Shown: positions 47,956-57,159 of the stretch, piece by piece
Position numbering within the stretch: position 1 is the stretch's first letter
How the letters are laid out: each line of letters begins with the position of its first letter
Assembly (NCBI RefSeq): GCF_019966575.1
Contig: NZ_JAINFK010000001.1
Location: 903,016 to 967,015, forward strand
DNA length: 64,000 nucleotides
Direction of reading: 5' to 3'
Source: Oricola cellulosilytica
GTDB taxonomy: Bacteria; Pseudomonadota; Alphaproteobacteria; Rhizobiales; Rhizobiaceae
The notes under the pieces: model-generated
The model's database searches: none
The model's input: only the letters and a program-made list of their open reading frames with translations
What the model was told of the DNA's origin: nothing
Made by a program: the position numbers and the translations under genes

Positions 47956-48489
47956 TCAGGCCCGCGTCTTCGCCCGCTCGATCGCCTCGACGATCAGGCG
48001 TTTTGCGACGTCCTTGTCCTGCCAGCCGCCGATCTTCACCCATTTGCCGGGTTCCAGATCCTTGTAATGCTCGAAGAAATGCTCGATCTGCTGTCGCGTG
48101 ATCTCGGGCAGTTCGGAATAGTCGGACACGCTGTCGTAGCGCTTGGTCAGCTTGCTGACCGGAACCGCAATGATCTTCTCGTCTTGGCCGGAATTGTCCT
48201 CCATCAGCATCACGCCGATCGGCCGGACATTGATGACGCAGCCCGGCACCAGCGGCCGCGTATTGCAGACGAGCACGTCGATCGGGTCGCCATCGTCCGA
48301 CAGCGTATGCGGCACGAAACCGTAATTCCCGGGATAGGTCATCGGCGTGTAGAGGAACCGGTCGACCACCAGCACGCCCGCATCCTTGTCCATCTCGTAT
48401 TTGATCGGCTGTCCACCCACCGGGACTTCAATTATCACATTGACGTCGTCTGGCGGATTCTCGCCAATGGCGATCGCTTCGATACGCAT
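47956..48489 (-). CDS. ppa: Inorganic pyrophosphatase (family I)
   Basis: 177 residues, normal for bacterial family I. The active-site pattern DGDPIDVLV is present, as are [18 protein letters not shown] and [12 protein letters not shown]. It hydrolyses pyrophosphate to drive biosynthesis. It precedes the glucosidase gene on the same strand. Confidence 0.97.
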   Translation of the reverse strand: MRIEAIAIGENPPDDVNVIIEVPVGGQPIKYEMDKDAGVLVVDRFLYTPMTYPGNYGFVPHTLSDDGDPIDVLVCNTRPLVPGCVINVRPIGVMLMEDNSGQDEKIIAVPVSKLTKRYDSVSDYSELPEITRQQIEHFFEHYKDLEPGKWVKIGGWQDKDVAKRLIVEAIERAKTRA

Positions 48490-48610
48490 CCCGGGGTCTC
48501 CTGTTCTGCGCGCGGCTGATAGACGGTTTGCTGGTGCGGTGCAACATCAGCGCCAGGGGAGTTTCACGGGAAAATTTGTCGCCGGGTGGGCTGATGGTGC
48601 GGCCGGCCGT

Positions 48611-49117
48611 TCAGTTCCAGACGAAGGCGACCTTGCGCAGCTTGCGGTCCTCGAACGTCTCGTACCCTTGGGCGACATCCTTCCCGCCATGGCTGGCGTA
48701 GAAGTTCATCGCCATGTCGTTTTCTTCGAGAGCCCAGACGACCAGTCCGTGACAGCCGTGATTCCTGAGGCTGGCATGAGCCGCCTCGAACAGCCGCGAG
48801 CCAACGCCGATACCCTGGTACTCGGGGCGGATGTAGAGTTCGTAGATCTCGCCGTCCTGTGACAAGGCCCGCGCCCGATTGAATCCGTAGGTGCAGTAAC
48901 CCGCGATAAGGCCACCCATATCGACGACCATCACCGAGATACGCCGCTCGATGGCGCGCTGCCACCAGCCCCCGTGCCGTCTTGCGATCATCCGCTGCAG
49001 CGATTTGTGCGGGATCAGACCCTGATACGTGTTCGTCCACGCGGCCGCATGCACATCCGAGATTTGTTGTGCATCGTCGGCGTCTGCTGGCCTAATGTCG
49101 ATCGTAAGAGAGTTCAT
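48611..49117 (-). CDS. GNAT family N-acetyltransferase
   Basis: 168 residues from ATG 49117; an ATG at 49138 and one at 49237 are also in frame. The acetyl-CoA binding loop is YIRPEYQGIGVGSRLFEAA, with EIYELYI as the preceding strand and NFYASHGGKDVAQGYETF as the C-terminal part, all typical of GNAT enzymes. The substrate is not predictable. It is monocistronic. Confidence 0.88.
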   Translation of the reverse strand: MNSLTIDIRPADADDAQQISDVHAAAWTNTYQGLIPHKSLQRMIARRHGGWWQRAIERRISVMVVDMGGLIAGYCTYGFNRARALSQDGEIYELYIRPEYQGIGVGSRLFEAAHASLRNHGCHGLVVWALEENDMAMNFYASHGGKDVAQGYETFEDRKLRKVAFVWN

Positions 49118-49298
49118 CGCCGCTGGACCATGCGTCATGGTAAATGCCCGGGCAAGCGCCTTTTGATGAAAGTGAACGCTATTCACAGGCAGTTCGGCGC
49201 GGGACGCGATCGCTTGCCCAATGTTCCGTTGCGTCATCTTTGGGAATGGTGCGACAACACCCTCGCGATGTCATTTCCGCGCAGGGCCCGAGACCGAA

Positions 49299-49901
49299 TC
49301 ACCCGCCCGCAGCAGGCTCTCCCAGGCGCGGCAGGAGTTCGCGCTCCACCACGCCCGGGTTGAGCGGTCCGACATGCTTGTAGAGGATTGTCCCGTCGGT
49401 GCCGACTACGAATGTCTCGGGCACGCCGTAAACGCCCCATTCGATCGCGGCGCGGCCAGACGAGTCCGCCCCAACCTGGTCGTAAGGATTGCCCAGTTCG
49501 CGCAGGAACCCGGCAGCGTTCTCTGCCTTGTCCTTGTAGTTCAGCCCAGCGATGACGACGCCGTCCTTCTCGGCCAGCGCCATCAGTAGCGGATGCTCCT
49601 CCCGGCACGGGCCGCACCAGGACGCCCAGATGTTCACCAGAACCGGCTTGCCCCCGAAGGTCGCCGGATCGAAACCCGGCAGCGGTGCGCCGTTCGCATC
49701 GGTCGCGCCTGGAATGGCCGGCAACGGCGTTTGCGGCGCCGGCTTGCCGATCAGCACGGAAGGTACGGTCGACGTGTCGCGGCCGGGCTGCAGCAGCATT
49801 ACCGCAAACAGCGCGGCCAGACCGAGAAAGGCGAGGGCTGGAAGAAAGACCGCGATGTTGAAGCGCTTTTGCGGCGTTTCGTTTGATGTCTCGTCGCTCA
49901 T
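49299..49901 (-). CDS. ccmG: Cytochrome c maturation thiol:disulfide interchange protein (DsbE type)
   Basis: 200 residues. One N-terminal membrane helix (~15-38) anchors a periplasmic thioredoxin domain with active site WASWCGPCREE (Cys96, Cys99) and the family motif VYGVPETFVVG. CcmG reduces the apocytochrome c heme-binding cysteines before heme attachment. Its start overlaps the ccmD stop by four bases. Confidence 0.95.
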   Translation of the reverse strand: MSDETSNETPQKRFNIAVFLPALAFLGLAALFAVMLLQPGRDTSTVPSVLIGKPAPQTPLPAIPGATDANGAPLPGFDPATFGGKPVLVNIWASWCGPCREEHPLLMALAEKDGVVIAGLNYKDKAENAAGFLRELGNPYDQVGADSSGRAAIEWGVYGVPETFVVGTDGTILYKHVGPLNPGVVERELLPRLGEPAAGG

Positions 49902-50053
49902 GACTGCTCCGAACGGCGGCGCACGCCGCTTTCCTCAAGGCGTGCCAGTTCCCGCCGACGCGCGCGGGCATCGAGCCAAAGCCAGAGACCGAGACCAGCC
50001 AGCACGAGGGCGGTCAGTGCGTAACTCGTGAGGACATACTGGAAATGTGTCAT
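49898..50053 (-). CDS. ccmD: Heme exporter protein CcmD
   Basis: 51 residues, found by reading the short frame between ccmC and ccmG. One hydrophobic helix (LTSYALTALVLAGLGLWLWL) is followed by a basic tail [13 protein letters not shown], the standard CcmD layout. It stabilises the CcmC-heme-CcmE complex. It overlaps both neighbours by four bases, so translation is coupled across the three genes. Confidence 0.88.
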   Translation of the reverse strand: MTHFQYVLTSYALTALVLAGLGLWLWLDARARRRELARLEESGVRRRSEQS

Positions 50054-50844
50054 CGGCCCTGCTTTGCGAGTATCGGGTTTGTCGCGGTCCTGTTTTCCTG
50101 GGCGCCGGCGCGGCGCATGGACGCGATCCTGCGGCGCCGGATTTCCGTTCGCATGGCCACCATGTGCATGGTGAAGAAGAGGAAGGTGAATCCGAACGCC
50201 ATCACCAGCAGCGGCCACAGCAGGCTCGGATGGATCGTCGGCCCGTCCAGGCGGATTACCGAAGCCGGCTGGTGCAGCGTGTTCCACCATTCCACCGAGA
50301 ACTTGATAATCGGAATGTTGACCGTGCCGATCAGCACGAGAATGGCGACCGGCCGCGCCGCCTTCACCGGGTCGTCCATCGCCCGCTGCAGCGCAATCAC
50401 ACCGAGATACATCAGGAAGAGCACGAAGACCGAGGTCAGCCTTGCGTCCCAGACCCACCATGTTCCCCACATCGGCTTGCCCCACAGCGAGCCGGTGGCG
50501 AGGGCCAGGAAGGTGAACGCCGCGCCGATCGGGGCAGTCGCCTTGATCGAGACGTCGGCCAATGGGTGCCGCCAGATCAACGTGCCGAGCGCCGAGACCG
50601 CCATCACCATGTAGCCCATCATCGCCAGCCAGGCGGCCGGCACATGCACATACATGATGCGCACCGTCTCGCCCTGCTGGTAATCCTGCGGGGCGGAAAA
50701 TGCCATGAACAGCCCGGCCACAAGCAGCACGGCGCTTGCCGCCGCGAGCCACGGCAGCAGCCTGGCCGAATAGCCGAGAAAACGCGTCGGATTGGCGAGG
50801 CCCGTAAAGAAGCCGGGCTTGGCGATGTCGGCGGTGTCACTCAT
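50050..50844 (-). CDS. ccmC: Heme exporter / heme-handling protein CcmC
   Basis: 264 residues with six hydrophobic helices. The tryptophan-rich motif TWWVWDARLTSVF (WWD domain) for heme binding is present, with histidines on both sides in periplasmic loops. CcmC loads heme onto CcmE. Unlike the usual order, ccmB does not lie directly upstream: 1.3 kb with an opposite-strand gene intervenes, so ccmCDG need their own promoter in 50845-51185. Confidence 0.95.
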   Translation of the reverse strand: MSDTADIAKPGFFTGLANPTRFLGYSARLLPWLAAASAVLLVAGLFMAFSAPQDYQQGETVRIMYVHVPAAWLAMMGYMVMAVSALGTLIWRHPLADVSIKATAPIGAAFTFLALATGSLWGKPMWGTWWVWDARLTSVFVLFLMYLGVIALQRAMDDPVKAARPVAILVLIGTVNIPIIKFSVEWWNTLHQPASVIRLDGPTIHPSLLWPLLVMAFGFTFLFFTMHMVAMRTEIRRRRIASMRRAGAQENRTATNPILAKQGR

Positions 50845-51185
50845 GCGATCTACCTAATATGTCGCGTATGGCGGCGCAATCCGGCAAAGGTGCGGCAAAG
50901 GGTGCGCGGCCGAGTGCGAAATAGGAAAGATGAGGCGGATGGCCGGATTGAGCCAGTTCGAGGCTCTTCATCTCAAGATGCGACCGCCGGTCTCGGCCCG
51001 GACCGGACGTTCGCTCGTCTTCCGCTGGATGGCGGTTCTGGAAGGCGCAGCAGGAACAGGCATTCATTCGCATTGCGGCGGAGGTCCGCTTACCGCCCGT
51101 TGCCGTTTGCGCCGACCAATGGAATCCTTGATCGCGGGCTTGGCACCTAGGGCCCGTCAGGATTACGACGACGCGAGATGGCGGT
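50845..51185. other. Gene-free spacer between ccmC and the inserted hydrolase gene
   Basis: No supported gene on either strand; open frames here have no family features. It must contain the promoter of ccmCDG reading left and that of the hydrolase reading right. I see no clear -35/-10 pair or repeat at the junction. Confidence 0.5.
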
Positions 51186-52007
51186 ATGTGGTTCTTCAAA
51201 CTGATCTTTATCCTCGCTGTGGCCTACATCGCTGTAGTCGCGGTGATGTATGCTGCTCAAACCCAGATGCTCTTTCCAACCAGGTTGGCGACGGCGGGCC
51301 AACCGCTCCTGCCGGCGTCCGCGGGCCGGTTGGAGGTTGAGACGCCGGACGGCGAACACCTCCAGGGAGTGCACGTTGCGCCCGCACAGGTCCTGCCCGA
51401 AGAGCGGTTGGTGGTTCTCGGCTTCGGCGGCAATGCCTGGAACGCAGAAAATCTCGCTGCGTATCTTCACGGGTTGTATCCCGATGTCGAGGTCGTCGCC
51501 TTCCACTACCGAGGCTATCGGCCGAGCACCGGCAGGCCGAGCGCTGCCGCTTTGCTTGCCGATGCGTCGGTCGTCTACGATCATGTAGTGGCGACCCTGG
51601 AGACGGAACGCGTCGTCGCCGTCGGGTTCAGTATCGGCGCCGGCGTCGCGATACATCTCGCAAGCCGCCGGCCGCTTGCCGGCCTGATCGTGGTGAGCCC
51701 GTTCGATTCGCTGGAAGCGCTTGCGCGCGAACATTATCCATGGGCACCGGTGGGATGGCTGTTGCGCCATCACATGTCTACCGTCGAAGACGTACGCGGC
51801 CTAACCACTCCGATCGCATTGATCGCCGCGGGGCGCGACACGGTCGTTCCGCCCCGGCGCACTGAGGCGGTGCGGCAGGCGGCTCCTGCTCTCGTTTTCG
51901 ACCGCACGATCGCTTTTGCAGACCATAATGATCTATATGGTCGACCGGACTTCCGCATGGCAATGTTGGAGGCGCTAGCGCGGATCAATTTGCCGACAAC
52001 TCACTGA
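51186..52007 (+). CDS. Membrane-anchored alpha/beta hydrolase (BEM46/ABHD-like)
   Basis: 273 residues. A single N-terminal membrane helix (about 3-23) precedes an alpha/beta hydrolase domain with the nucleophile Ser149 in VGFSIGAG, an aspartate in AAGRDTVVPP and a histidine in FADHNDLYG, which make a complete catalytic triad. The family (BEM46, ABHD12/13-like) includes membrane-bound lipases and thioesterases; the substrate is unknown. It lies on the strand opposite to the ccm genes, between ccmB and ccmC, a place that is normally closed. Confidence 0.87.
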   Translation: MWFFKLIFILAVAYIAVVAVMYAAQTQMLFPTRLATAGQPLLPASAGRLEVETPDGEHLQGVHVAPAQVLPEERLVVLGFGGNAWNAENLAAYLHGLYPDVEVVAFHYRGYRPSTGRPSAAALLADASVVYDHVVATLETERVVAVGFSIGAGVAIHLASRRPLAGLIVVSPFDSLEALAREHYPWAPVGWLLRHHMSTVEDVRGLTTPIALIAAGRDTVVPPRRTEAVRQAAPALVFDRTIAFADHNDLYGRPDFRMAMLEALARINLPTTH

Positions 52008-52171
52008 TCTGTACCTGGCTTACAAGTCAATTATGCAGAAGGCGAGCAGCCGCGACTCCAATTGGCTGGGCTGCGGCAACACCTGCAATCACCAACACTG
52101 ACGCCGATGTCTGATTTCCGCCCGTACACGAGTTCATCCCGAACTGACCTTGATCGCGCGGTCCCGCTCCC

Positions 52172-52837
52172 TCAGTCCCCCGCCGCCTTCAACGCCGCGC
52201 CGGCCGCCAGCGGCCCGAGCACGGCGAAAAACAGCGTCAGGGCGCACAGCAGCAGGAAAGGCTGCGTGAATGGCGCCGGCTCTTCGACCGCGCCATAGGC
52301 CGCCATCACGCCGAAAATAAGGACGGGGATGACAAAAGGCAGCACCATCACCGAAACCAGCAGCCCGCCGCGCGGCAGGGCCACCGCGACAGCCGCCCCG
52401 GTCGCGCCGATAAAGGTGATCGCCGGCGTCCCGGCAAGCAGGGTCAGCGTCGTCGCGCCGATCGCCGCCGGCTCCATGTTCATCAGCAGACCCAGCACCG
52501 GCGACACGATCACCAGCGGCAAGCCGGTCGTGAGCCAGTGTGCCACGCATTTGGCGAACACGGTGAGCGCCGGCGCGTGGTCGTGGCGGCGCAGAATCAG
52601 CAAATCGAGCGAGCCGTCCTCGAGATCTGCCTGGAACAGCCGGTCGAGGCCGAGCAGTGCCGCCAGCAGCGCCCCGATCCACAGGAGCGCAGGGCCGATC
52701 CGCGCCAGCAGGTTCAGGTCCGGGCCGATCCCGAACGGCACCACCGTGATGACCGCCAGGAAGAACAGGATGCCGATCAGCATTCCGCCGCCGGCCCTCA
52801 GACCGATCCGTATGTCTCGGACGATCAGGGCGATCAT
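52172..52837 (-). CDS. ccmB: Heme exporter protein CcmB
   Basis: 221 residues with six membrane helices; family segments are LLWIGALLAALLGLDRLFQADLEDGSL (shortened: LDRLFQADLEDGSLD) and LPLVIVSPVLGLL. With CcmA it forms the ABC complex that releases holo-CcmE. The start overlaps the ccmA stop by four bases (ATGA). The next ccm gene (ccmC) is 1.3 kb further on. Confidence 0.94.
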   Translation of the reverse strand: MIALIVRDIRIGLRAGGGMLIGILFFLAVITVVPFGIGPDLNLLARIGPALLWIGALLAALLGLDRLFQADLEDGSLDLLILRRHDHAPALTVFAKCVAHWLTTGLPLVIVSPVLGLLMNMEPAAIGATTLTLLAGTPAITFIGATGAAVAVALPRGGLLVSVMVLPFVIPVLIFGVMAAYGAVEEPAPFTQPFLLLCALTLFFAVLGPLAAGAALKAAGD

Positions 52838-53448
52838 GCCGCCACCGCCGCACCGAAACGCAGTTCCCTCAGGCCCGCGACATCGAGCGGCAGATGCGTG
52901 GCCGCGACCGCTATTCCGCCGTCTTCGAGATGATCGCGCAGCAATTCCGCGAACCGCGCCTCCGCCGCCGCGTCAAGGCCGGATGTCGGCTCGTCGAGCA
53001 GCCAGAGCGGCCGCCTGTTGAGGAACAGTTTGGCGATCGACACCCGCCGCCTTTGCCCCGTCGACAGGTAGCTGAACGGCAACTCGGCCGTATGGGCGAG
53101 CCCGACGATCTCCAGCGCGGCGGCTATGTCGCAGTCCCTCTGGCCGCCAAAATCCCGCCAGAAGGTGAGATTTTCGCGCACGGTCAGGGCCGGCTTCATG
53201 GCATTCGCCGGCCCCAGATAATGGCACGCCGCCGCCACGTCCGGCCACTCCTCACCGCCGCCCTCGAGCACAACCGTTCCGGCGCTCGGCCGCAGCAGCC
53301 CGGCGACAGCGCGGATCAGCGTCGATTTTCCCGCGCCGTTCGGCCCGATCACCACCAGGCCGGTCCCGCGTTCGAGCGTAAAACCCACATTCTCGAATAT
53401 GATCCCCGCACCGCGATCGGCCGCGAGGCCCGACACTGCGAGCTTCAT
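52834..53448 (-). CDS. ccmA: Cytochrome c biogenesis ABC transporter ATP-binding protein
   Basis: 204 residues. Walker A GPNGAGKST at 35-43, signature region LSTGQRRRVSIAKL, and Walker B WLLDEPTSGLD are intact. It powers the CcmAB step in the release of heme-loaded CcmE. It is first of the ccm genes in this window, and a strong hairpin covers its ribosome binding site (see 53455-53488). Confidence 0.95.
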   Translation of the reverse strand: MKLAVSGLAADRGAGIIFENVGFTLERGTGLVVIGPNGAGKSTLIRAVAGLLRPSAGTVVLEGGGEEWPDVAAACHYLGPANAMKPALTVRENLTFWRDFGGQRDCDIAAALEIVGLAHTAELPFSYLSTGQRRRVSIAKLFLNRRPLWLLDEPTSGLDAAAEARFAELLRDHLEDGGIAVAATHLPLDVAGLRELRFGAAVAA

Positions 53449-53454
53449 CGAAAT

Positions 53455-53488
53455 TCCCTCTCCATGCCGCGATTTGGCATGGAAGGGA
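53455..53488 (-). promoter_or_regulatory. Hairpin that covers the ccmA ribosome binding site
   Basis: On the minus strand TCCCTTCCATGCC pairs with GGCATGGAGAGGGA around a 7-base loop, leaving one bulged base. The 3' arm contains the likely Shine-Dalgarno GGAGAGGG, which lies seven bases from the ccmA ATG. Closed, it would block ribosome access. A role in control is an inference. Confidence 0.5.
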
Positions 53489-53591
53489 CATAGGTTTCAA
53501 TCGTGTTGCGCCGTTCGGCTGGCACTGCCGTCCGGCGCCGGGGACATGTCACGCCCGCCCCGTGGCGTATCCGAACGGCCATGAAGCTTTC

Positions 53592-53783
53592 TCAGTCGTC
53601 GCCATCCGCCTTTTCTGGCAGGTCTGACCGGTCGGTCGACGCGATATCCTCCAGTTCGCTCTCGCTCATGGAATCGTACATTTCCTTGGCCGCCCCTTGC
53701 AGCTCGGAAACTTTCGTTTCGCCGCGCTTGGCGGATAACGCTGCGCCGGCCGCTTTTTGCTGGGCCTTCGATTTCGCCGGCAT
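53592..53783 (-). CDS. DUF3008 family small protein
   Basis: 63 residues from ATG 53783; a start at 53810 would add nine residues. The family pattern MPAKSKAQQKAAGAALSAKR at the N-terminus and KEMYDSMSESELEDIA in the middle make the call clear. These small, basic-then-acidic proteins are frequent in rhizobia and related bacteria and have no known function. The gene lies 143 bp upstream of ccmA on the same strand. Confidence 0.85.
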   Translation of the reverse strand: MPAKSKAQQKAAGAALSAKRGETKVSELQGAAKEMYDSMSESELEDIASTDRSDLPEKADGDD

Positions 53784-53908
53784 GGCTTGCTCCTTTTTCC
53801 GGTCGATCACGACTGTGACAATGCATTAGCCGTGCGAGGCGTTCCGCCCTGTCCGCTCCCATGCGGTCCCGCCCATTGGAGGTTCGTCATGCCGGCTCTT
53901 GCGTGCGA

Positions 53909-54217
53909 TCAGGAAACGCTTTCCCGCCACGCAACCGCCGCGCCTTCGGCGGCGAGCGCGTCGCCGACGTCCAGAACAGGCCATACCTCGAACTCGAATA
54001 CCGCAAAGGTACTGGTCATCTGATGGATTGAGGAAAGGTCGTCGGTCTCGAGAAGCGCAACGCCGCCATATTCCCCGACACGGACCACGAACTGGAGAAA
54101 CGCGACGCCTTCGGGTTCTTTCCAGTTCTGCATAAGCGAGAGCACGCGCTGCTGCGCACTTTCAGCAGCTTCGGCGCTCCCGTAACGGCGCTCACGCCAG
54201 ACCATCGCATACTTCAT
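53909..54217 (-). CDS. DUF3303-type small protein
   Basis: 102 residues from ATG 54217, with GAGGAGGAA just upstream; the frame is open beyond but without features. It begins MKYAMVWRERRYGSAEAAES and contains FLQFVVRVGEYGGVALLETDD, like the ferredoxin-fold DUF3303 proteins. No function is known. It is divergent from the LuxR-type regulator, whose start lies 71 bp away. Confidence 0.75.
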   Translation of the reverse strand: MKYAMVWRERRYGSAEAAESAQQRVLSLMQNWKEPEGVAFLQFVVRVGEYGGVALLETDDLSSIHQMTSTFAVFEFEVWPVLDVGDALAAEGAAVAWRESVS

Positions 54218-54288
54218 GACGGTTCCTCCTCGTTTGAATTGGGAGGTCAGCATGCCGGCCCGAAGCTTGACTGTGATCACCCGTTTGG

Positions 54289-55482
54289 GTGAAATTGCCT
54301 CTGTATTGGACGGTGAACGCCGTGGACGAACGCCAGATGCACGAGCTGATCGGCGGCATTTACGAATGCGCCCTTGAGAGCGGGCGGCTTCCGGAAATCG
54401 GGCGGCAGATCGAACGGGCGCTCGGCGTCGAAAGCAGCATCCATTTCGTGTCGGAGGGGCAAACGGGCCGGATGCTTCGGCTGTTCTCCGCCTCTCCGAA
54501 TTTCGATCCTGACGCACGGTCGGATTACGAGCGGTATTACCACCAGAAAAACCCCTGGTTTCAAAGGGCGGTGTCCCGGGTGCGCAGTGCGAGCCGGAGG
54601 GGATCGCGTCTGGTGATGCGCGGCGAGGAACTGATCGAGGAGCGCGAATTCGCCAGGACGGAGTTTTGTGCCGACTGGTGCAGCCGGGTCGGGATTTATC
54701 ACATGATCGGATGCGCCTATCCCTTGCCGGGCGGCATGCTCGGCGGCAGTGGCGTACACAAGACGCGACATCAGGGGCCTTTCAGCGGTCAGGAAAAGCG
54801 GCTCTACGGGCTTTACATGCGCCACTTCGCGCGGGCGATCGAGATCAACATGCGCTTGAGGATTGGGGAAAGTCCGGGTGGCGTCGCTCCGGCATTGGTC
54901 GAGGCGCTCGACATGGGCATGATCCTTGTCGGCGAGGATCGGAAAATCGTCCAGGCCAACCGCGTCGCCGACGCGCTTCTTTCCGGCCGCCGCTGGCTTA
55001 CGGCCGTCGACGGGCGCTTGCGAACCGTCCATCATGGCAGTCTTGGAAAATTTGCATGGCTGGTGGCGGAAGCGGCGCGCACCGGAGCCGGTCGCGGCCT
55101 CAGTCCCGGTTCGGTGATGCGCCTGCGGGACGGCGAGGGCGCGATCCTCCCGGTTCTGATCGCCCCGTTTCGGGCGGAAGGCGGGCCTTGGGGTGCCTTG
55201 CTTCCGACCGCGACGATTATGTTCAGGGATCCCGCCTCGGGCCGCCTTCCGTCGGAAACTGCCATTTCGGAGATATTCGCGCTGAGCGCCGCCGAGAGCC
55301 GTCTGGTCGCGATGCTGTCTGCCGGCCTGACGCTCACCGAGAGCGCCCGGCTGGCGAAAATCAGCCGCAACACCGCCAAGACCCAGCTTCAATCGGTTTT
55401 CGCCAAAACCGGACATTCCCGTCAGAGCCAACTCGTCGCCGATGTCCGCGCCAATCCCCTGATCGCCATGCACCGGAATTGA
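54289..55482 (+). CDS. LuxR-type helix-turn-helix transcriptional regulator
   Basis: 397 residues from a GTG at 54289 (another GTG at 54313 is possible). The C-terminal helix-turn-helix (about 330-395) reads LSAAESRLVAMLSAGLT, then SRNTAKTQLQSVFAKTGHSRQ. The long N-terminal part resembles the PAS-like sensor of this regulator group but has no known ligand-binding motif. It stands directly upstream of the TRAP transporter genes, 95 bp before dctP, and may control them. Confidence 0.85.
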   Translation: MKLPLYWTVNAVDERQMHELIGGIYECALESGRLPEIGRQIERALGVESSIHFVSEGQTGRMLRLFSASPNFDPDARSDYERYYHQKNPWFQRAVSRVRSASRRGSRLVMRGEELIEEREFARTEFCADWCSRVGIYHMIGCAYPLPGGMLGGSGVHKTRHQGPFSGQEKRLYGLYMRHFARAIEINMRLRIGESPGGVAPALVEALDMGMILVGEDRKIVQANRVADALLSGRRWLTAVDGRLRTVHHGSLGKFAWLVAEAARTGAGRGLSPGSVMRLRDGEGAILPVLIAPFRAEGGPWGALLPTATIMFRDPASGRLPSETAISEIFALSAAESRLVAMLSAGLTLTESARLAKISRNTAKTQLQSVFAKTGHSRQSQLVADVRANPLIAMHRN

Positions 55483-55577
55483 GGCCGCCGCCGGATCTGG
55501 CTAGACCGCAGCTTGCGAGCCGCCGGGATCGGCACTAGCGTATCTTCATAACCGGAAGAAAACTTGGGAGGATCGCC

Positions 55578-56588
55578 ATGCGCAGGACATTGTCTTATCT
55601 GCTTTCTGCCGCGTTTGCGGCGGGGTTGTTTGTCGGCTCCGCGGTAGCGGAGGAGTGGAAATTCAACAACGGCCTTCCCGAGAGCCGCGGCGAGTCGCAG
55701 CAGCTCAACACGTTCGCCGACGACGTCGCCGACCTCAGCGACGGCAGCCTGAACATCAAGGTTTTCCATGGCGGCTCGCTCAACCTGAAGGACAACGATG
55801 TGGTGCGCTGGCTGCCCGGCGGCGCGGTCGAAATGGGCTTGGTCTGGGCCAATTATCTCGGTCGCGACGCGCCCGCGCTCAATGCCGTGCTGGTGCAAGG
55901 GTCGGTCGGCAGTTCGGATGAGCTGATCGAGGTGCTGCCTGAAATCCAGGACATCTATACGCAGGAACTCGAGGAGTGGGGCATCGTCACCACCGGTTTC
56001 ATGGCGCTTCCGCTGCTCAAGGCCTCGATCTTCTGCCGCAACGAGCCGGTACGCTCGCTCGATGATCTTCGCACCCGTAAGCTGAGGGTGTGGAGCAAGG
56101 ACCAGGTCGACACCTTCGCCAAGCTGGGCGTTTCGGCGCAGATCGTCGGCCAGAATGATCTGTACGTGGCCTTGCAGACGGGCGTCGTCGATTGCGCGGT
56201 CTATCCCGCCCTGTTCGCCCACACGATCTCGCTGCAGGAAGTCACCGACTATGCGTCCTACCTCTATCCGATCGCCAGCGTCCCTTATGTGCTGGGAGCG
56301 GACAAGGAGGCCTGGGAATCGCTGTCCGATGCGCAGCGTCAGGCCGTCACCACAGCCGCCGACCGTGTATGGGAGCGGACCAACGAATACACGAAGTCGG
56401 AGGAAAACGAGCAGGCCGCGCGCGCCAAGCTGGCTGAGCAGGGCGTGGAGTTTCTTGAGCCGTTCTCCGACGAGGACCGCGCCGCCTTCCTCGAAGCCGC
56501 ATCGGCGACATGGAAGGAAACCGCCGAGGAGGCCGGCGGAAAGGCGCCCGAATACAGGCAGCGGATTCTCGATGTTCTCGGGCGTTGA
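55578..56588 (+). CDS. TRAP transporter substrate-binding protein (DctP family)
   Basis: 336 residues with a signal peptide of about 24 residues (hydrophobic core, cleavage at AVA/E). Family features are [34 protein letters not shown] and [12 protein letters not shown]. The binding protein captures a substrate in the periplasm, usually a carboxylic acid bound by the conserved arginine in the LRVWS region. The substrate cannot be told. It is the first of three TRAP genes. Confidence 0.92.
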   Translation: MRRTLSYLLSAAFAAGLFVGSAVAEEWKFNNGLPESRGESQQLNTFADDVADLSDGSLNIKVFHGGSLNLKDNDVVRWLPGGAVEMGLVWANYLGRDAPALNAVLVQGSVGSSDELIEVLPEIQDIYTQELEEWGIVTTGFMALPLLKASIFCRNEPVRSLDDLRTRKLRVWSKDQVDTFAKLGVSAQIVGQNDLYVALQTGVVDCAVYPALFAHTISLQEVTDYASYLYPIASVPYVLGADKEAWESLSDAQRQAVTTAADRVWERTNEYTKSEENEQAARAKLAEQGVEFLEPFSDEDRAAFLEAASATWKETAEEAGGKAPEYRQRILDVLGR

Positions 56589-56590
56589 CA

Positions 56591-57124
56591 TTGGAGGGAC
56601 CTGAACGCGCGGACAACCGGCCGTCGGGTCCTGTGCGGCGGATCGAGGGCTGGTTGATGCCCGTTCTTGCAGCGCTCGCCACTCTTGGCGCCTTCGCCGG
56701 TATCGCCATGGTCGGATTGATTGGCGTCAGCGTGACGATGCGCCATCTCGCAAATGCGCCTCTTCCCTATACCGAGGAACTGGTCGGGCTGCTGATGACC
56801 GCCGCCTTTTTCCTCGCCCTGCCGTTCGTCACGCTGAAGGCCGAACATGTGCGGGTCTCGATCCTGGTTGCCAACCTGCCGGAGCGCTTCCGCCGCCGGG
56901 TCGGCCTGGCCGCCGCTCTGTTCGGCATCGTTTTCTGCATCTGGTTTTTCGTGCTCTCCCTTCCCTGGCTGGAATTCGCCTTTTCGCGCAACCTCAAGAC
57001 GGAAGCCGCTCGTCTGCTGCTCTATCCCTGGATGGCGCTGGTTCCGTTCTCGCTCGCCCTGACGGCGGTGGCCTTCGCCGTGCGCGGCATTCTGGGGGCG
57101 CCCGGCGCTCCTGTCGATCGCTAA
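56591..57124 (+). CDS. TRAP transporter small permease (DctQ family)
   Basis: 177 residues from a TTG at 56591; GTG 56633 is the alternative, and the start is uncertain because no good ribosome binding site is seen. RRIEGWLMPVLAALATLGAF opens the first of four membrane helices, and the family segment YTEELVGLLMTAAFFLALPF is present. It pairs with the large permease. It begins two bases after the dctP stop. Confidence 0.88.
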   Translation: MEGPERADNRPSGPVRRIEGWLMPVLAALATLGAFAGIAMVGLIGVSVTMRHLANAPLPYTEELVGLLMTAAFFLALPFVTLKAEHVRVSILVANLPERFRRRVGLAAALFGIVFCIWFFVLSLPWLEFAFSRNLKTEAARLLLYPWMALVPFSLALTAVAFAVRGILGAPGAPVDR

Positions 57125-57159
57125 CGGCGGCGGTGAAGTCGGCCTGATTGGGGATCTCG

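Noticed and set aside
50837..51199. 120-codon minus-strand frame upstream of ccmC
   Set aside because: Arginine- and proline-rich with no conserved segment; it overlaps the ccmC start in another frame.
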